DNA of 64,000 nt, from positions 26,055 through 90,054 of the forward strand of contig DIWZ01000033.1 of NCBI GenBank assembly GCA_002435955.1, in the 5' to 3' direction. This document shows positions 51,919 through 59,223 of the stretch, one piece after another; positions within the stretch are counted from its first letter, which is position 1; each line of letters opens with the position of its first letter. The translations under genes and the position numbers were made by a program. The notes below the pieces were generated by a model. It was not told the DNA's origin, searched no databases, and saw only the letters and a program-made list of their open reading frames with translations. Source of the stretch: Pelobacter sp. UBA6093. GTDB taxonomy: Bacteria; Desulfobacterota; Desulfuromonadia; Desulfuromonadales; Syntrophotaleaceae.

Positions 51919-53181
51919 TCAGCCGGCTACAACCCGCTCCTGGTATCCCCCCTGCAAACCGACCATCAACGTCAGGTATTCCCGCAGGTGACGTGTAATG
52001 AGAAAATTGTCCATGACGAACTGGCGGGCTCGCTCACCTATCTGCCGCCGTAACTGGGTACGGTGCAGCAGATAACGGATGCGCAGGGCAGCGCCTTCCG
52101 GTGTGCGCACCAGAAAACCGGTATAGTGATTGAATACCTGTAAGCGGATGCCGCCGGTGTCGCCGCCGATGACCGGCTTGCCTTTCCACATCCCCTCCGC
52201 CACGGTCAAGCCGAAACCCTCGCGGATCGATTTCTGGATGACGATATCCGCAGCACGCTGCAGCGCGTTGATGGTACGGTGGGCATCCGGGGGCAGCAGC
52301 AATACATGAATATCCGGATGGTCCGAAGCCGCCTGTTGCACCTCCTGGAGAACCGCCAGACCTTCCGGGTCGTCGCTCGCCTCGCCGCCCGCCAGCACCA
52401 GTTGCAGCGGCGTCAGTTTGGCGGCCAGGCGAAAAGCCTGAATCACGCCTACGGGATCCTTGAACCGGTCATAGCGGGATACCTGCAGTACCATCGGGCG
52501 TTCCGGGTCGAGTCCGAATCGCGAAAAAACCGCATCGATTTCCGCCGCGGGCAAATCGCGGTTCTTGTCGCTCAGCGGGTCGATGCTCGGAGCAATGATG
52601 TATTGCGGGTGCGGCAGCGGCTGGGCGAATTCAGGCAGGGAGAAGATACTGGCATCGTAACCGGCCAGCTTCGGTCGCAGATACTTCCACACGGGGCGAA
52701 ACGGATGACTGGCATCGATGTGGCATCGCCAGATCCATTTCCCCCTCCGCTGCGGGAAGTGAGCCAGCAGCGCGGCGGGCTGGGGGTCGTGAATAAATAC
52801 GAAATCCGCCTGTTCCAGAATCGAGTGGAGCTGTTCCGCGCAGCGGGCATTGGTTTCCTCGTAGGCTTTCAACAGGGCTTCCGGGATGACTACGTTCAGG
52901 CCCTGCAACGCGTTGTGAAAGCCTTTTGTGCAGTCGTAAAAAGCCGACGAACCGTTGATAACCTCCCAGCTTGCATCGATCCCCAGGGCCTTTTTGAAAG
53001 GGATCAGCTTTTGCAGGATTTCTGCCACCCCACCCCCTTCGCGGGTCGAGTTGACATGCACCACCTTCGCCCCTTTCAGGGGCGCCGCCAGCTGCTCCAG
53101 GTGCTGCATCACGGAGGTGCCGGTCACTTGGGCATACTGGGTAAGAAAATCCTGATTCTGGTCATTCTGGGGGAGGGCCAT
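51919..53181 (-). CDS. GT4 glycosyltransferase, TreT-like trehalose synthase
   Basis: A 420-aa GT-B enzyme. The N-terminal HVNSTREGGGVAEILQKLIP closely follows the TreT pattern. The C-terminal nucleotide-sugar site includes VLQVSRYDRFKDPVGVIQAF and the E-X7-E region SIREGFGLTVAEGMWKGKPV. TreT forms trehalose from an NDP-glucose and glucose. It overlaps the DUF5752 gene upstream by one base and precedes otsA, so the three genes probably act in compatible-solute synthesis, offering two routes to trehalose. The acceptor remains an inference. Confidence 0.8.
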   Translation of the reverse strand: MALPQNDQNQDFLTQYAQVTGTSVMQHLEQLAAPLKGAKVVHVNSTREGGGVAEILQKLIPFKKALGIDASWEVINGSSAFYDCTKGFHNALQGLNVVIPEALLKAYEETNARCAEQLHSILEQADFVFIHDPQPAALLAHFPQRRGKWIWRCHIDASHPFRPVWKYLRPKLAGYDASIFSLPEFAQPLPHPQYIIAPSIDPLSDKNRDLPAAEIDAVFSRFGLDPERPMVLQVSRYDRFKDPVGVIQAFRLAAKLTPLQLVLAGGEASDDPEGLAVLQEVQQAASDHPDIHVLLLPPDAHRTINALQRAADIVIQKSIREGFGLTVAEGMWKGKPVIGGDTGGIRLQVFNHYTGFLVRTPEGAALRIRYLLHRTQLRRQIGERARQFVMDNFLITRHLREYLTLMVGLQGGYQERVVAG

Positions 53182-53855
53182 CAGCTTTGCTCCTCAAAAA
53201 ATGCCTGAAACAGGCCGGCGACATGGACGCGGATTTCTTCAAGGGACGAAAAATAGGGGTCGAAGCCGCACAGGCGTTCTCTCAGGCCTTGGTAACGATC
53301 GCCAAACCCGCCCAGCCAAGCGGAGAAATCGTCGCAACGCTGTTCGGTGCGGCTGCGGGCGTCGATGAAATGATAATAGATGCTACCCGTCGACAGGGAC
53401 GGCAAGTAGGCCACCAGATCCACAGGCTCGTCAAACCGCAAGCCCGTGTCGAACACTACGATTTGTGAATGTAAAAAGTAGAACAGCTGGCCGGTTCGTG
53501 CCCAGGGGATCAGCTCACTTTCATCCAGGCGCTGCTCGATGGTATCGACCAGTTCTTGGCGCAATTCTTCGAGGCTGGCGAAGTCCGTCGGCAACGTCAT
53601 GCTCAGGCGCTCGGCCAGCGGCTTGTCGTGCAGGCCATGATAGGCCCAGGAGGCAAAATCGTTGTTGTATTCCGGTTCGTCGAACTGCGGACGCAGCAGT
53701 CGCCCCCAGAAATGATGGCCGATACTGGCGAGGGGGATTTTTTCCAACGCATCCCGGAATTCTTTGAGGTTTTGCACCTTGATGCCTGTCGACAAGGTGA
53801 TCAGAGCACAATCGCGCACCTCAAAGGGAGATATGGTGGATGGGTCGGTTGCCAT
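53181..53855 (-). CDS. DUF5752 family protein
   Basis: A 224-aa soluble protein beginning ATDPSTISPFEVRDCALITLSTG. It contains ASIGHHFWGRLLRPQFDEPEYNNDFASW, a His/Trp/Phe-rich stretch characteristic of the family, and QLFYFLHSQIVVFDTG. Its function is not established. Genes of this type are found beside trehalose-synthesis glycosyltransferases, and here the stop overlaps the TreT-like start, so it probably assists or regulates that enzyme. GAGGAGTCCC precedes the ATG. Confidence 0.72.
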   Translation of the reverse strand: MATDPSTISPFEVRDCALITLSTGIKVQNLKEFRDALEKIPLASIGHHFWGRLLRPQFDEPEYNNDFASWAYHGLHDKPLAERLSMTLPTDFASLEELRQELVDTIEQRLDESELIPWARTGQLFYFLHSQIVVFDTGLRFDEPVDLVAYLPSLSTGSIYYHFIDARSRTEQRCDDFSAWLGGFGDRYQGLRERLCGFDPYFSSLEEIRVHVAGLFQAFFEEQS

Positions 53856-53890
53856 GGGACTCCTCTCGGTGTCCGATTCCGGTGGTCATG

Positions 53891-53981
53891 TTGATGGCGT
53901 CGCAAAAATTCCGACAGCCTCCTGGCCTTGCAGGACGAAATTTTTGCACAACCATCCTACGAGTTTTTGCGAAAGCATCAA
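53891..53981. repeat. Inverted-repeat-ended dispersed element, family B copy 2
   Basis: The ends TTGATGGCGTCGCAAAAA and, reversed, TTGATGCTTTCGCAAAAA pair over 18 bases with three mismatches. The right half matches 22690-22740 closely. The left interior carries TCCGACAGCCTCCT, the core of the 26-bp repeats at 53 and 31608. The 91-base copy is non-coding. Confidence 0.8.
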
Positions 53982-54124
53982 TGTTGAATGCCTCCATCGG
54001 GCTGAGCCGACACTCTTTTTTGCCCGCGGTGGCATTTTATGCAAACTGTTATCTATGAAAGGATAGCACAAGCCACCGCCGTGGCAATTTAAAGGCCCGG
54101 TTTACCGCCCCGCCATGTTTTTAC

Positions 54125-54153
54125 TTGACAGCAGCAGGGGAATTCTTTATAAC
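54125..54153 (+). promoter_or_regulatory. Promoter of tRNA-Phe gene
   Basis: TTGACA at 54125-54130 and TATAAC at 54148-54153 are separated by exactly 17 bases and lie 13 bases before the tRNA. This is one of the best sigma-70 promoters in the window. Confidence 0.85.
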
Positions 54154-54166
54154 CGGAACTCGCATT

Positions 54167-54242
<76 letters not shown>

Positions 54243-54256
54243 TTTGCATACTAATG

Positions 54257-54286
54257 GCCTGCGTTACCGACGCAGGCTTTTTTTTT
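54257..54286 (+). terminator. Rho-independent terminator of tRNA-Phe
   Basis: The perfect stem GCCTGCGT-TACCG-ACGCAGGC is followed by nine T, 15 bases past the tRNA. Confidence 0.93.
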
Positions 54287-54462
54287 CATTGGCTGCGTTT
54301 CCCCACCATTTCCTCAGAAACTCCGGCCTGTCCTTGCAAATATCTGTACTTTTTATTAAAGTCTCGGGCCGTTGAGAATCATTTGCGGCAGTTCCGGGTT
54401 AGAGCGTCTTTCCCCTACCCCGCCGGAAAATCCCCGTTTATTTCATCCCCGAAGTTCAGCAT

Positions 54463-54858
54463 ATGAAACATCAAGCCAGGTTAAACTGCCATGTCGATTT
54501 GCCGTCGACCTGGATAAAGTATCGAAAAGATTTGTGCGACGACTGCCGGGCGGTCTGTTGCAGTCTGCCCGTGGAAGTTACCATCGAGGATCTGGTGCGT
54601 ATGGAGTTGGTCGATGTTTTCGAAGCCCGGGATCCGGCCAAGGAGATTGCCAAAAGGCTGCGCAAACGAGGTCTTATCGAACATTTCAACTTCAAAAGCG
54701 AGATTTTTACCCTTGCCAGGCTGGCCAACGACGACTGTATATTTCTTGATCAGAAAACTCGCCGCTGTACCATTTACACCAAGCGCCCCGATACCTGCCG
54801 CAATCATCCCCGGGTCGGGCCGCGACCGGGATATTGCGCTTATCGGCGCAAAGACTGA
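54463..54858 (+). CDS. YkgJ family cysteine-cluster protein
   Basis: A 131-aa protein with the UPF0153/YkgJ cysteine pattern. The first cluster is CDDCRAVCC (about residues 25-33). A second set is CIFLDQKTRRCTIYTKRP, then CRNHPRVG and a final C in PGYCAYRRKD. Such proteins probably bind zinc or an iron-sulfur cluster; the function is unknown. The ribosome site before the ATG at 54463 is weak. It is transcribed separately from tRNA-Phe and ends near a bidirectional terminator. Confidence 0.85.
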   Translation: MKHQARLNCHVDLPSTWIKYRKDLCDDCRAVCCSLPVEVTIEDLVRMELVDVFEARDPAKEIAKRLRKRGLIEHFNFKSEIFTLARLANDDCIFLDQKTRRCTIYTKRPDTCRNHPRVGPRPGYCAYRRKD

Positions 54859-54939
54859 GTGCGCAGAAGTAGTGTTCGTCCCGCAAGGGAGGAAGCCCGC
54901 GCGATCAAAGCAGTGTTTTCAGGAAAGCCATTTTCCATA

Positions 54940-54977
54940 AAAAAAGCCGCGACTCGTTGCAACGATCGCGGCTTTTT
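54940..54977. terminator. Bidirectional rho-independent terminator
   Basis: The stem AAAAAGCCGCGA/TCGCGGCTTTTT, with an inner CGTT/AACG extension, is flanked by A and T runs. It serves the convergent YkgJ-type and SYLF genes. Confidence 0.9.
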
Positions 54978-55000
54978 CTCTGACTCAAAACATGACAGCA

Positions 55001-55693
55001 TCAAAGCGCATATTTATCGAGGGTACTGCGCAGGGTTTCCGCCGAGGCTGGGGCACTTACCCGTCCGGCAAAAATATCCTCGACCGTGACACTGTCCCGC
55101 CCGTAATAGGCGGTATTGTCCTGCCAGAGGATTTGCAGCACCGAGCCCTCCAGGGACACCCCGGCAAAGAATCCCCGCGAGCGGCTGTAGGAAAGAATCT
55201 CCGCCTGGAGCATCACATCGGTGGCGCCCTCCACCCGCCGTCCTACCGGGCCGGCAGCAACGGCGGCGTCGGCCCCGAGGGTAAATTTACCCTTTTTGAT
55301 ATTTTCAATGCTGCTCTGGCTTTTGAATACCAGGATCACATCGGTGGACTGGCCGCCGATCTGCCAGCCCAAACTGCCGCCGCCGATGGACAGGAAAGTC
55401 GGATTGCTCCAGCCGCCTCCGCTATCGCGCACCAGCATAACCCCCTCGCCGTAGCGACCACCGAGGATGAAGGCGCCCTTGATGACGCCGGGAATGATGG
55501 CGATGCCGTAGGCATTGCTGAGCAGATTGGGTGGAATGGCCGATTCAGGAATCTCCATAATCTTGTCCAGCACGGCGATGGCCTGATTGACGGTGTTTTC
55601 CTGTTCGGAGGCCGTCGCTACGCCACCCCACAATTGCGTCAGCGCCGCCAGCATCGCGACACCGAGGAAAACCTTTTCTTTGAGTTTCAACAT
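55001..55693 (-). CDS. Exported SYLF (Ysc84-like) lipid-binding domain protein
   Basis: A 230-aa protein with a signal peptide (KVFLGVAMLAALTQLWGG followed by VATA). The SYLF/DUF500 domain fills most of the mature chain: IPPNLLSNAYGIAIIPGVIK, GAFILGGRYGEGVMLVRD, the GGSLGWQIGGQSTDVILVF block and FTLGADAAVAAGPVGRRVEG. The eukaryotic SYLF domain binds phosphoinositides; the bacterial role is unknown, perhaps at the outer membrane. AGGAGAGAAGCAGT precedes the ATG. It follows the slp-like lipoprotein gene on the same strand. Confidence 0.87.
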   Translation of the reverse strand: MLKLKEKVFLGVAMLAALTQLWGGVATASEQENTVNQAIAVLDKIMEIPESAIPPNLLSNAYGIAIIPGVIKGAFILGGRYGEGVMLVRDSGGGWSNPTFLSIGGGSLGWQIGGQSTDVILVFKSQSSIENIKKGKFTLGADAAVAAGPVGRRVEGATDVMLQAEILSYSRSRGFFAGVSLEGSVLQILWQDNTAYYGRDSVTVEDIFAGRVSAPASAETLRSTLDKYAL

Positions 55694-55735
55694 ACTGCTT
55701 CTCTCCTGTCGATGTTGTATTGGTACCGGCAGACC

Positions 55736-56278
55736 TTACCACCAGTAAGGATAACGATGCCCGTAAGGGTAGCGGTGCCAGTACGGGAACGGATCGTAGT
55801 AATAGGGGTAATAGGGATAAGCTCTCTGATAACGTACTTCGGGCCACAGGTACAGCTCGCCGATTTCAAAAACCGGATAGGGATAATTGGCTTTTTGCAG
55901 GGGCTTAACCTCGATTGTGCGAAAGGTGCCGGTCAGGGTTACGCGCTTCCCCTCTTTGTAGATGCTCGGATCGAGCAGTTGACTGGTTCTGGCCAGAAAG
56001 CGCCCGTTGACCTCATCCGGATCCTGGGGCTCGTCCCGTTTGTCCAGGGTGTACTTGAGGATTTCGAGAGTGGTTCCCGCATCGCTGATCTCATTAGCAA
56101 GAATCAGTCCACCCAGGATAATCGTCTTGCCGACATATCTCTCAGGTGCAGCTTTCAACTGGGCATAGTCGACCTCATAATTGACCGAATACTGCGCATC
56201 CTTGGACAGCACGGAACCGCACGCCGTTAGAAATCCTGTGAGTATCAGCAGACCGAAAACGGACCATAGCTTTTTCAT
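55736..56278 (-). CDS. slp: Slp family outer-membrane lipoprotein, copy A
   Basis: A 180-aa lipoprotein. The signal peptide ends in the lipobox LTACGS, and the conserved Slp core reads RYVGKTIILGGLILANEISDAGT, RFLARTSQLLDPSIYKEGKRVTLTGTF and PYPVFEIGELYLWP. The C-terminus is a tyrosine/proline-rich tail (YPYYPYYYDPFPYWHRYPYG). Slp proteins are stress- or starvation-induced outer-membrane lipoproteins of unclear function. AGGAGTCGGAC precedes the ATG. A paralogue lies about 300 bases upstream, separated by the 141-bp repeat. Confidence 0.88.
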   Translation of the reverse strand: MKKLWSVFGLLILTGFLTACGSVLSKDAQYSVNYEVDYAQLKAAPERYVGKTIILGGLILANEISDAGTTLEILKYTLDKRDEPQDPDEVNGRFLARTSQLLDPSIYKEGKRVTLTGTFRTIEVKPLQKANYPYPVFEIGELYLWPEVRYQRAYPYYPYYYDPFPYWHRYPYGHRYPYWW

Positions 56279-56584
56279 GTCCGACTCCTATGGTTGCGGC
56301 AGGTTTCTTCCCGCCGCTTCAGGCAGGGAAAACGTTGCGGTTCTCCACCGGTGACACAAGAAGAAATCGCGTTTATAGTAGCTCGTTTTCATCCGGAAAC
56401 GACCCTTTTCCCCAATCTCTGCGTCAATCCGCACGCTTGCGTGTGCGGCGTAGACACCTACGCCTCCGTGCAAGCGCTTGATTTCCTTGACCTTGGGAAA
56501 AATTGCTCGTTTCCCCTATGAAAACTTCACCATGTTGTCCCTGATCCAACAGGCACCGTTGCCTGACGGTTTGAAGCGCGCTCC
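56279..56584. other. Region between the two Slp genes
   Basis: A 306-base gap containing the second copy of the 141-bp structured element (56385-56525). No gene seen. The repeat may separate expression of the two paralogues. Confidence 0.6.
56385..56525 (-). repeat. 141-bp structured dispersed element, copy 2
   Basis: The reverse-complement counterpart of 4372-4512, with the same inverted-repeat ends, palindrome CAAGCGCTTG and hairpins. It has the same overall length, with one single-base insertion compensated by one deletion. Confidence 0.85.
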
Positions 56585-57091
56585 TCAGTAAATCCGGTAC
56601 GGATAACGATAACCGTAAGGATAATGCGCCGGGGGCGGCAAGGGTCGGATGTCGACAATCTGGAACAGTAGCCGTCGATAATCCTCCCCGTCATGTCCCG
56701 CGGGTTCCAATCCCATATAGGTTCCCGTCAGGGTGACCATATGTCCAGCTCCGAACTTATCCGGGGTGAGCAGCCGGTCGGTTCGGGCCAGAAACTCCGC
56801 GCCCCCCTGAATAAGTCGCCTGGGAACCCCCCGCTTGTCCACCGAGTAAGGCTGAATTTTGAGGATGGTGCCTTCTCTGGTTATGATAATTTCACTTATG
56901 TAGCCGCCCAGGATAATGGTCTTGCCGATGTGGGAGCGGGGGCTTTTATTGATTTCCTCGTAGCCACCCGGCATATCGACGGCCGTTAAGGCGGACTCCG
57001 ACAGGATATGGCGGCTGCAGCCGGCCGCCAACCACATCATTGTCAGCACCATCAGCAGGCGCCAGATCTCTTTCCTGGCGGACCCATCCAC
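56585..57091 (-). CDS. Slp family outer-membrane lipoprotein, copy B
   Basis: A lipoprotein of about 168 aa. Its lipobox lies in MVLTMMWLAAGCSRH. The Slp core is SHIGKTIILGGYISEIIITREGT, EFLARTDRLLTPDKFGAGHMV and TLTGTYMG, with the tail PPPAHYPYGYRYPYRIY. It is paralogous to the gene at 55736. The start is unclear: GTG at 57091 gives a basic signal-peptide N-terminus, but no good ribosome site is visible; an ATG at 57052 is an alternative. The open frame continues into cobO. Confidence 0.75.
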   Translation of the reverse strand: MDGSARKEIWRLLMVLTMMWLAAGCSRHILSESALTAVDMPGGYEEINKSPRSHIGKTIILGGYISEIIITREGTILKIQPYSVDKRGVPRRLIQGGAEFLARTDRLLTPDKFGAGHMVTLTGTYMGLEPAGHDGEDYRRLLFQIVDIRPLPPPAHYPYGYRYPYRIY

Positions 57092-57128
57092 GTGGTGTTT
57101 TTCATTGCGGCCAGGAATAGGGGGCAGT

Positions 57129-57707
57129 TCAGTAGTCGATCCCTGGCTGGGGTTCGATATCCTTGCGATAGGCATGTTTAATCTCCCGCACTTCGCTGAC
57201 AGTGTCTGCACGCTCGATCACCTCGGGATGGGCGTCGCGTCCGGTCAGCACCATGTGTAACAGGGGAGGCTTGTTGTCAAGCAGATCCAGCACTTGTTCC
57301 AGGTCGACCAGTTTCAGATGCAGGGCGTTGTTGATTTCGTCGAGCACCAGCAGATCGAACTGCCCCGAGGTCATTTTCTCGCGCACCAGATCGATGGCGT
57401 CCTGGGCGTTGGCCCGATGTTCTTCGTAGGGATAGGGATTGCCCTGGATGCCGCAAAAACCTTTGCCGGTATGATGCAACTCGACAAGGTCGCCGAGCTT
57501 TTTTACCCCGTCCCATTCTCCGGCATACAGATCACCCTTCATGAACTGGATGATACAGCTGCGCAGGCCGTGACCACAGGCCCGCAACACCATGCCCAGC
57601 GCCGAACTGGTCTTGCCTTTGCCGTTGCCGGTCAGCACCACCACCAGTCCCTGCCACTTTTCCGGCTGCATATGATCGATTTTGTCGGGTGGAGTGCCTC
57701 TTGCCAT
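57129..57707 (-). CDS. cobO: Cob(I)alamin adenosyltransferase, CobA/CobO type
   Basis: A 192-aa ATP:corrinoid adenosyltransferase that makes adenosylcobalamin or salvages corrinoids. The P-loop is LTGNGKGKTSSALGM, and QFMKGDLYAGEWDG, LLVLDEINNALHL and MVLTGRDAHPEVIERAD are family signatures. GGGAGGATGTT precedes the ATG. No other cobalamin genes or cobalamin riboswitch are visible nearby. Confidence 0.94.
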   Translation of the reverse strand: MARGTPPDKIDHMQPEKWQGLVVVLTGNGKGKTSSALGMVLRACGHGLRSCIIQFMKGDLYAGEWDGVKKLGDLVELHHTGKGFCGIQGNPYPYEEHRANAQDAIDLVREKMTSGQFDLLVLDEINNALHLKLVDLEQVLDLLDNKPPLLHMVLTGRDAHPEVIERADTVSEVREIKHAYRKDIEPQPGIDY

Positions 57708-57849
57708 AACATCCTCCCTTGAGAGCTTTTGGTTTCCGAATGGACACTACTTAACTATTTTATATCATTTCCCGATGCGCTGCATCCTTGTACCTGAGCC
57801 CTGGCCGATGACTGCGTCGTGATTGAGGGGGATAAGGCGGCAACACAGG

Positions 57850-59223
57850 CTAATCAAGGCCGTATTCAGCCCAGCGGTTTTGCACCAGGGCGGTACTCTT
57901 TTCATCCGGCCGTAAAACCTGCAATCCGGCAGGTTCAACCGAGGCATCGATGCCGAGGCGGCCATCGCTCACCAGCACATCCCGGCCCGGGTCCATGCGG
58001 TTGAGGGCCCGCCAGAAAAAAGCCGCGGGATCGCGACGGTCGCCGTCGACCGTGACCACCAGCAGGCGCGCTTCATGCAGCGGGCCGCCTTGCCAAAGAG
58101 CCTGCAGTAAGGAGCGTCCGCAGGTGCCTGGCCTGACACTGATCAGGGTGGCGCCGTGAAACAGCCCTTCGACGGGCATGTGGATATCGACAATGTCAGG
58201 AAAGTCGATGTGCAGCAATTGCAAAATCAGACGTTCGGCAAGCTTGCCAAGATGACAGTTTTCCATGGGGGGTGGGCCGACTACCGTGGTGGCAAAAATC
58301 GGCTCGGGGCGGTGGCTGATGGAGATTACGCGCAGCAAAGGCACGCGGGTCGGTGGACGATAAAAACCGGTGTGATTGCCGAACGGCCCCTCCATGCCGG
58401 TTTCCCCCGGCCAGACCAGACCCTCGATGACATATTCGGCGGTGGCCGGCACCGGCAGGTCACTGCGCAAGGAACCGGTCATGGCCACCGGTCGGTTTTT
58501 AAGCAGTCCGGCCAGCGCGGCCTCGTCGCAATCAGGGGGGAGAGGGAAAGCCGCTGCAAAAATCATGGCCGGATCACCGCCGAGGGCGATGCTCACCGGC
58601 ATGGGCAGCCCGCGCGCGTGCCAGGCCCGGCAATGGCGTGCCGCATCGCTGCTGCCCCGCCAATGGACAACGGCCTGCCGGGAGCCGGAAAGCTGCACAC
58701 GGTACATGCCGCAATTGGCCATGCCACCTTCCGGATGGCGGGTAAAAACCTGCGGCAAAGTCAGGTAGCGGCCGCCATCGCCCGGCCAGCAGCGCAACAC
58801 CGGCAGCCGGAAAAGATCGGGACGGTCCATCACCACGCTGTGACATACCCCCCGGGTTTGTGGATGAGGGGCGAATTCCGGCCGTTGCAGCAGACACCGC
58901 AAGCGCTTTTCGCCACCGCCATTGCCAACATCGGCCAGCCCCTGCGCCAGGCGTACGGCGGCTTCTTCGACATGGTTGACGCCCACCGCCCAGGCGGCAC
59001 GCTGCGCTGAGCCGAACAGATTGGTGGCGACCGGTGTCCGGTGTCCGTGCACGTTCTGAAACAATAGCGCCTGCCCCTTGGCGGAGCCTTTGCAGACTCG
59101 ATCGGTAATGGCGGCAATTTCAAGCTCCGGGTCGACCTCGGCGCTTATCCGGCGCAGTTCTCCGCGGCTCTCGAGCAGGGTCAAAAACTGGCGCAGGTCG
59201 CTAACCGCGCTCGGGTCATCCAT
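57850..59223 (-). CDS. UbiD family (prenylated-FMN) decarboxylase
   Basis: A 457-aa homologue of 3-octaprenyl-4-hydroxybenzoate carboxy-lyase. N-terminal segments include LRQFLTLLESRGELRRISAEV, then LLFQNVHGHRTPVATNLFGS. The catalytic region reads AEYVIEGLVWPG and EGPFGNHTGFYRPP near residue 278, where most family members have an acidic residue in place of the Asn at about 283. A prenylated-FMN-dependent (de)carboxylase is expected; candidates are aromatic acid decarboxylation or the MqnL step of menaquinone synthesis. The ATG at 59223 overlaps the hyuB stop by eight bases, so it belongs to the hyuA-hyuB operon. Confidence 0.82.
   Translation of the reverse strand: MDDPSAVSDLRQFLTLLESRGELRRISAEVDPELEIAAITDRVCKGSAKGQALLFQNVHGHRTPVATNLFGSAQRAAWAVGVNHVEEAAVRLAQGLADVGNGGGEKRLRCLLQRPEFAPHPQTRGVCHSVVMDRPDLFRLPVLRCWPGDGGRYLTLPQVFTRHPEGGMANCGMYRVQLSGSRQAVVHWRGSSDAARHCRAWHARGLPMPVSIALGGDPAMIFAAAFPLPPDCDEAALAGLLKNRPVAMTGSLRSDLPVPATAEYVIEGLVWPGETGMEGPFGNHTGFYRPPTRVPLLRVISISHRPEPIFATTVVGPPPMENCHLGKLAERLILQLLHIDFPDIVDIHMPVEGLFHGATLISVRPGTCGRSLLQALWQGGPLHEARLLVVTVDGDRRDPAAFFWRALNRMDPGRDVLVSDGRLGIDASVEPAGLQVLRPDEKSTALVQNRWAEYGLD

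Larger units (their letters stand above)
53856..54166. other. Region between DUF5752 gene and tRNA-Phe
   Basis: A 311-base gap holding the family B inverted-repeat element (53891-53981) and the tRNA promoter (54125-54153). The remaining roughly 140 bases show no gene. Confidence 0.65.

Noticed and set aside
54992..56230. 412-residue ORF antisense to SYLF and Slp genes
   Set aside because: Spans two real genes and their gap on the other strand; no domain.
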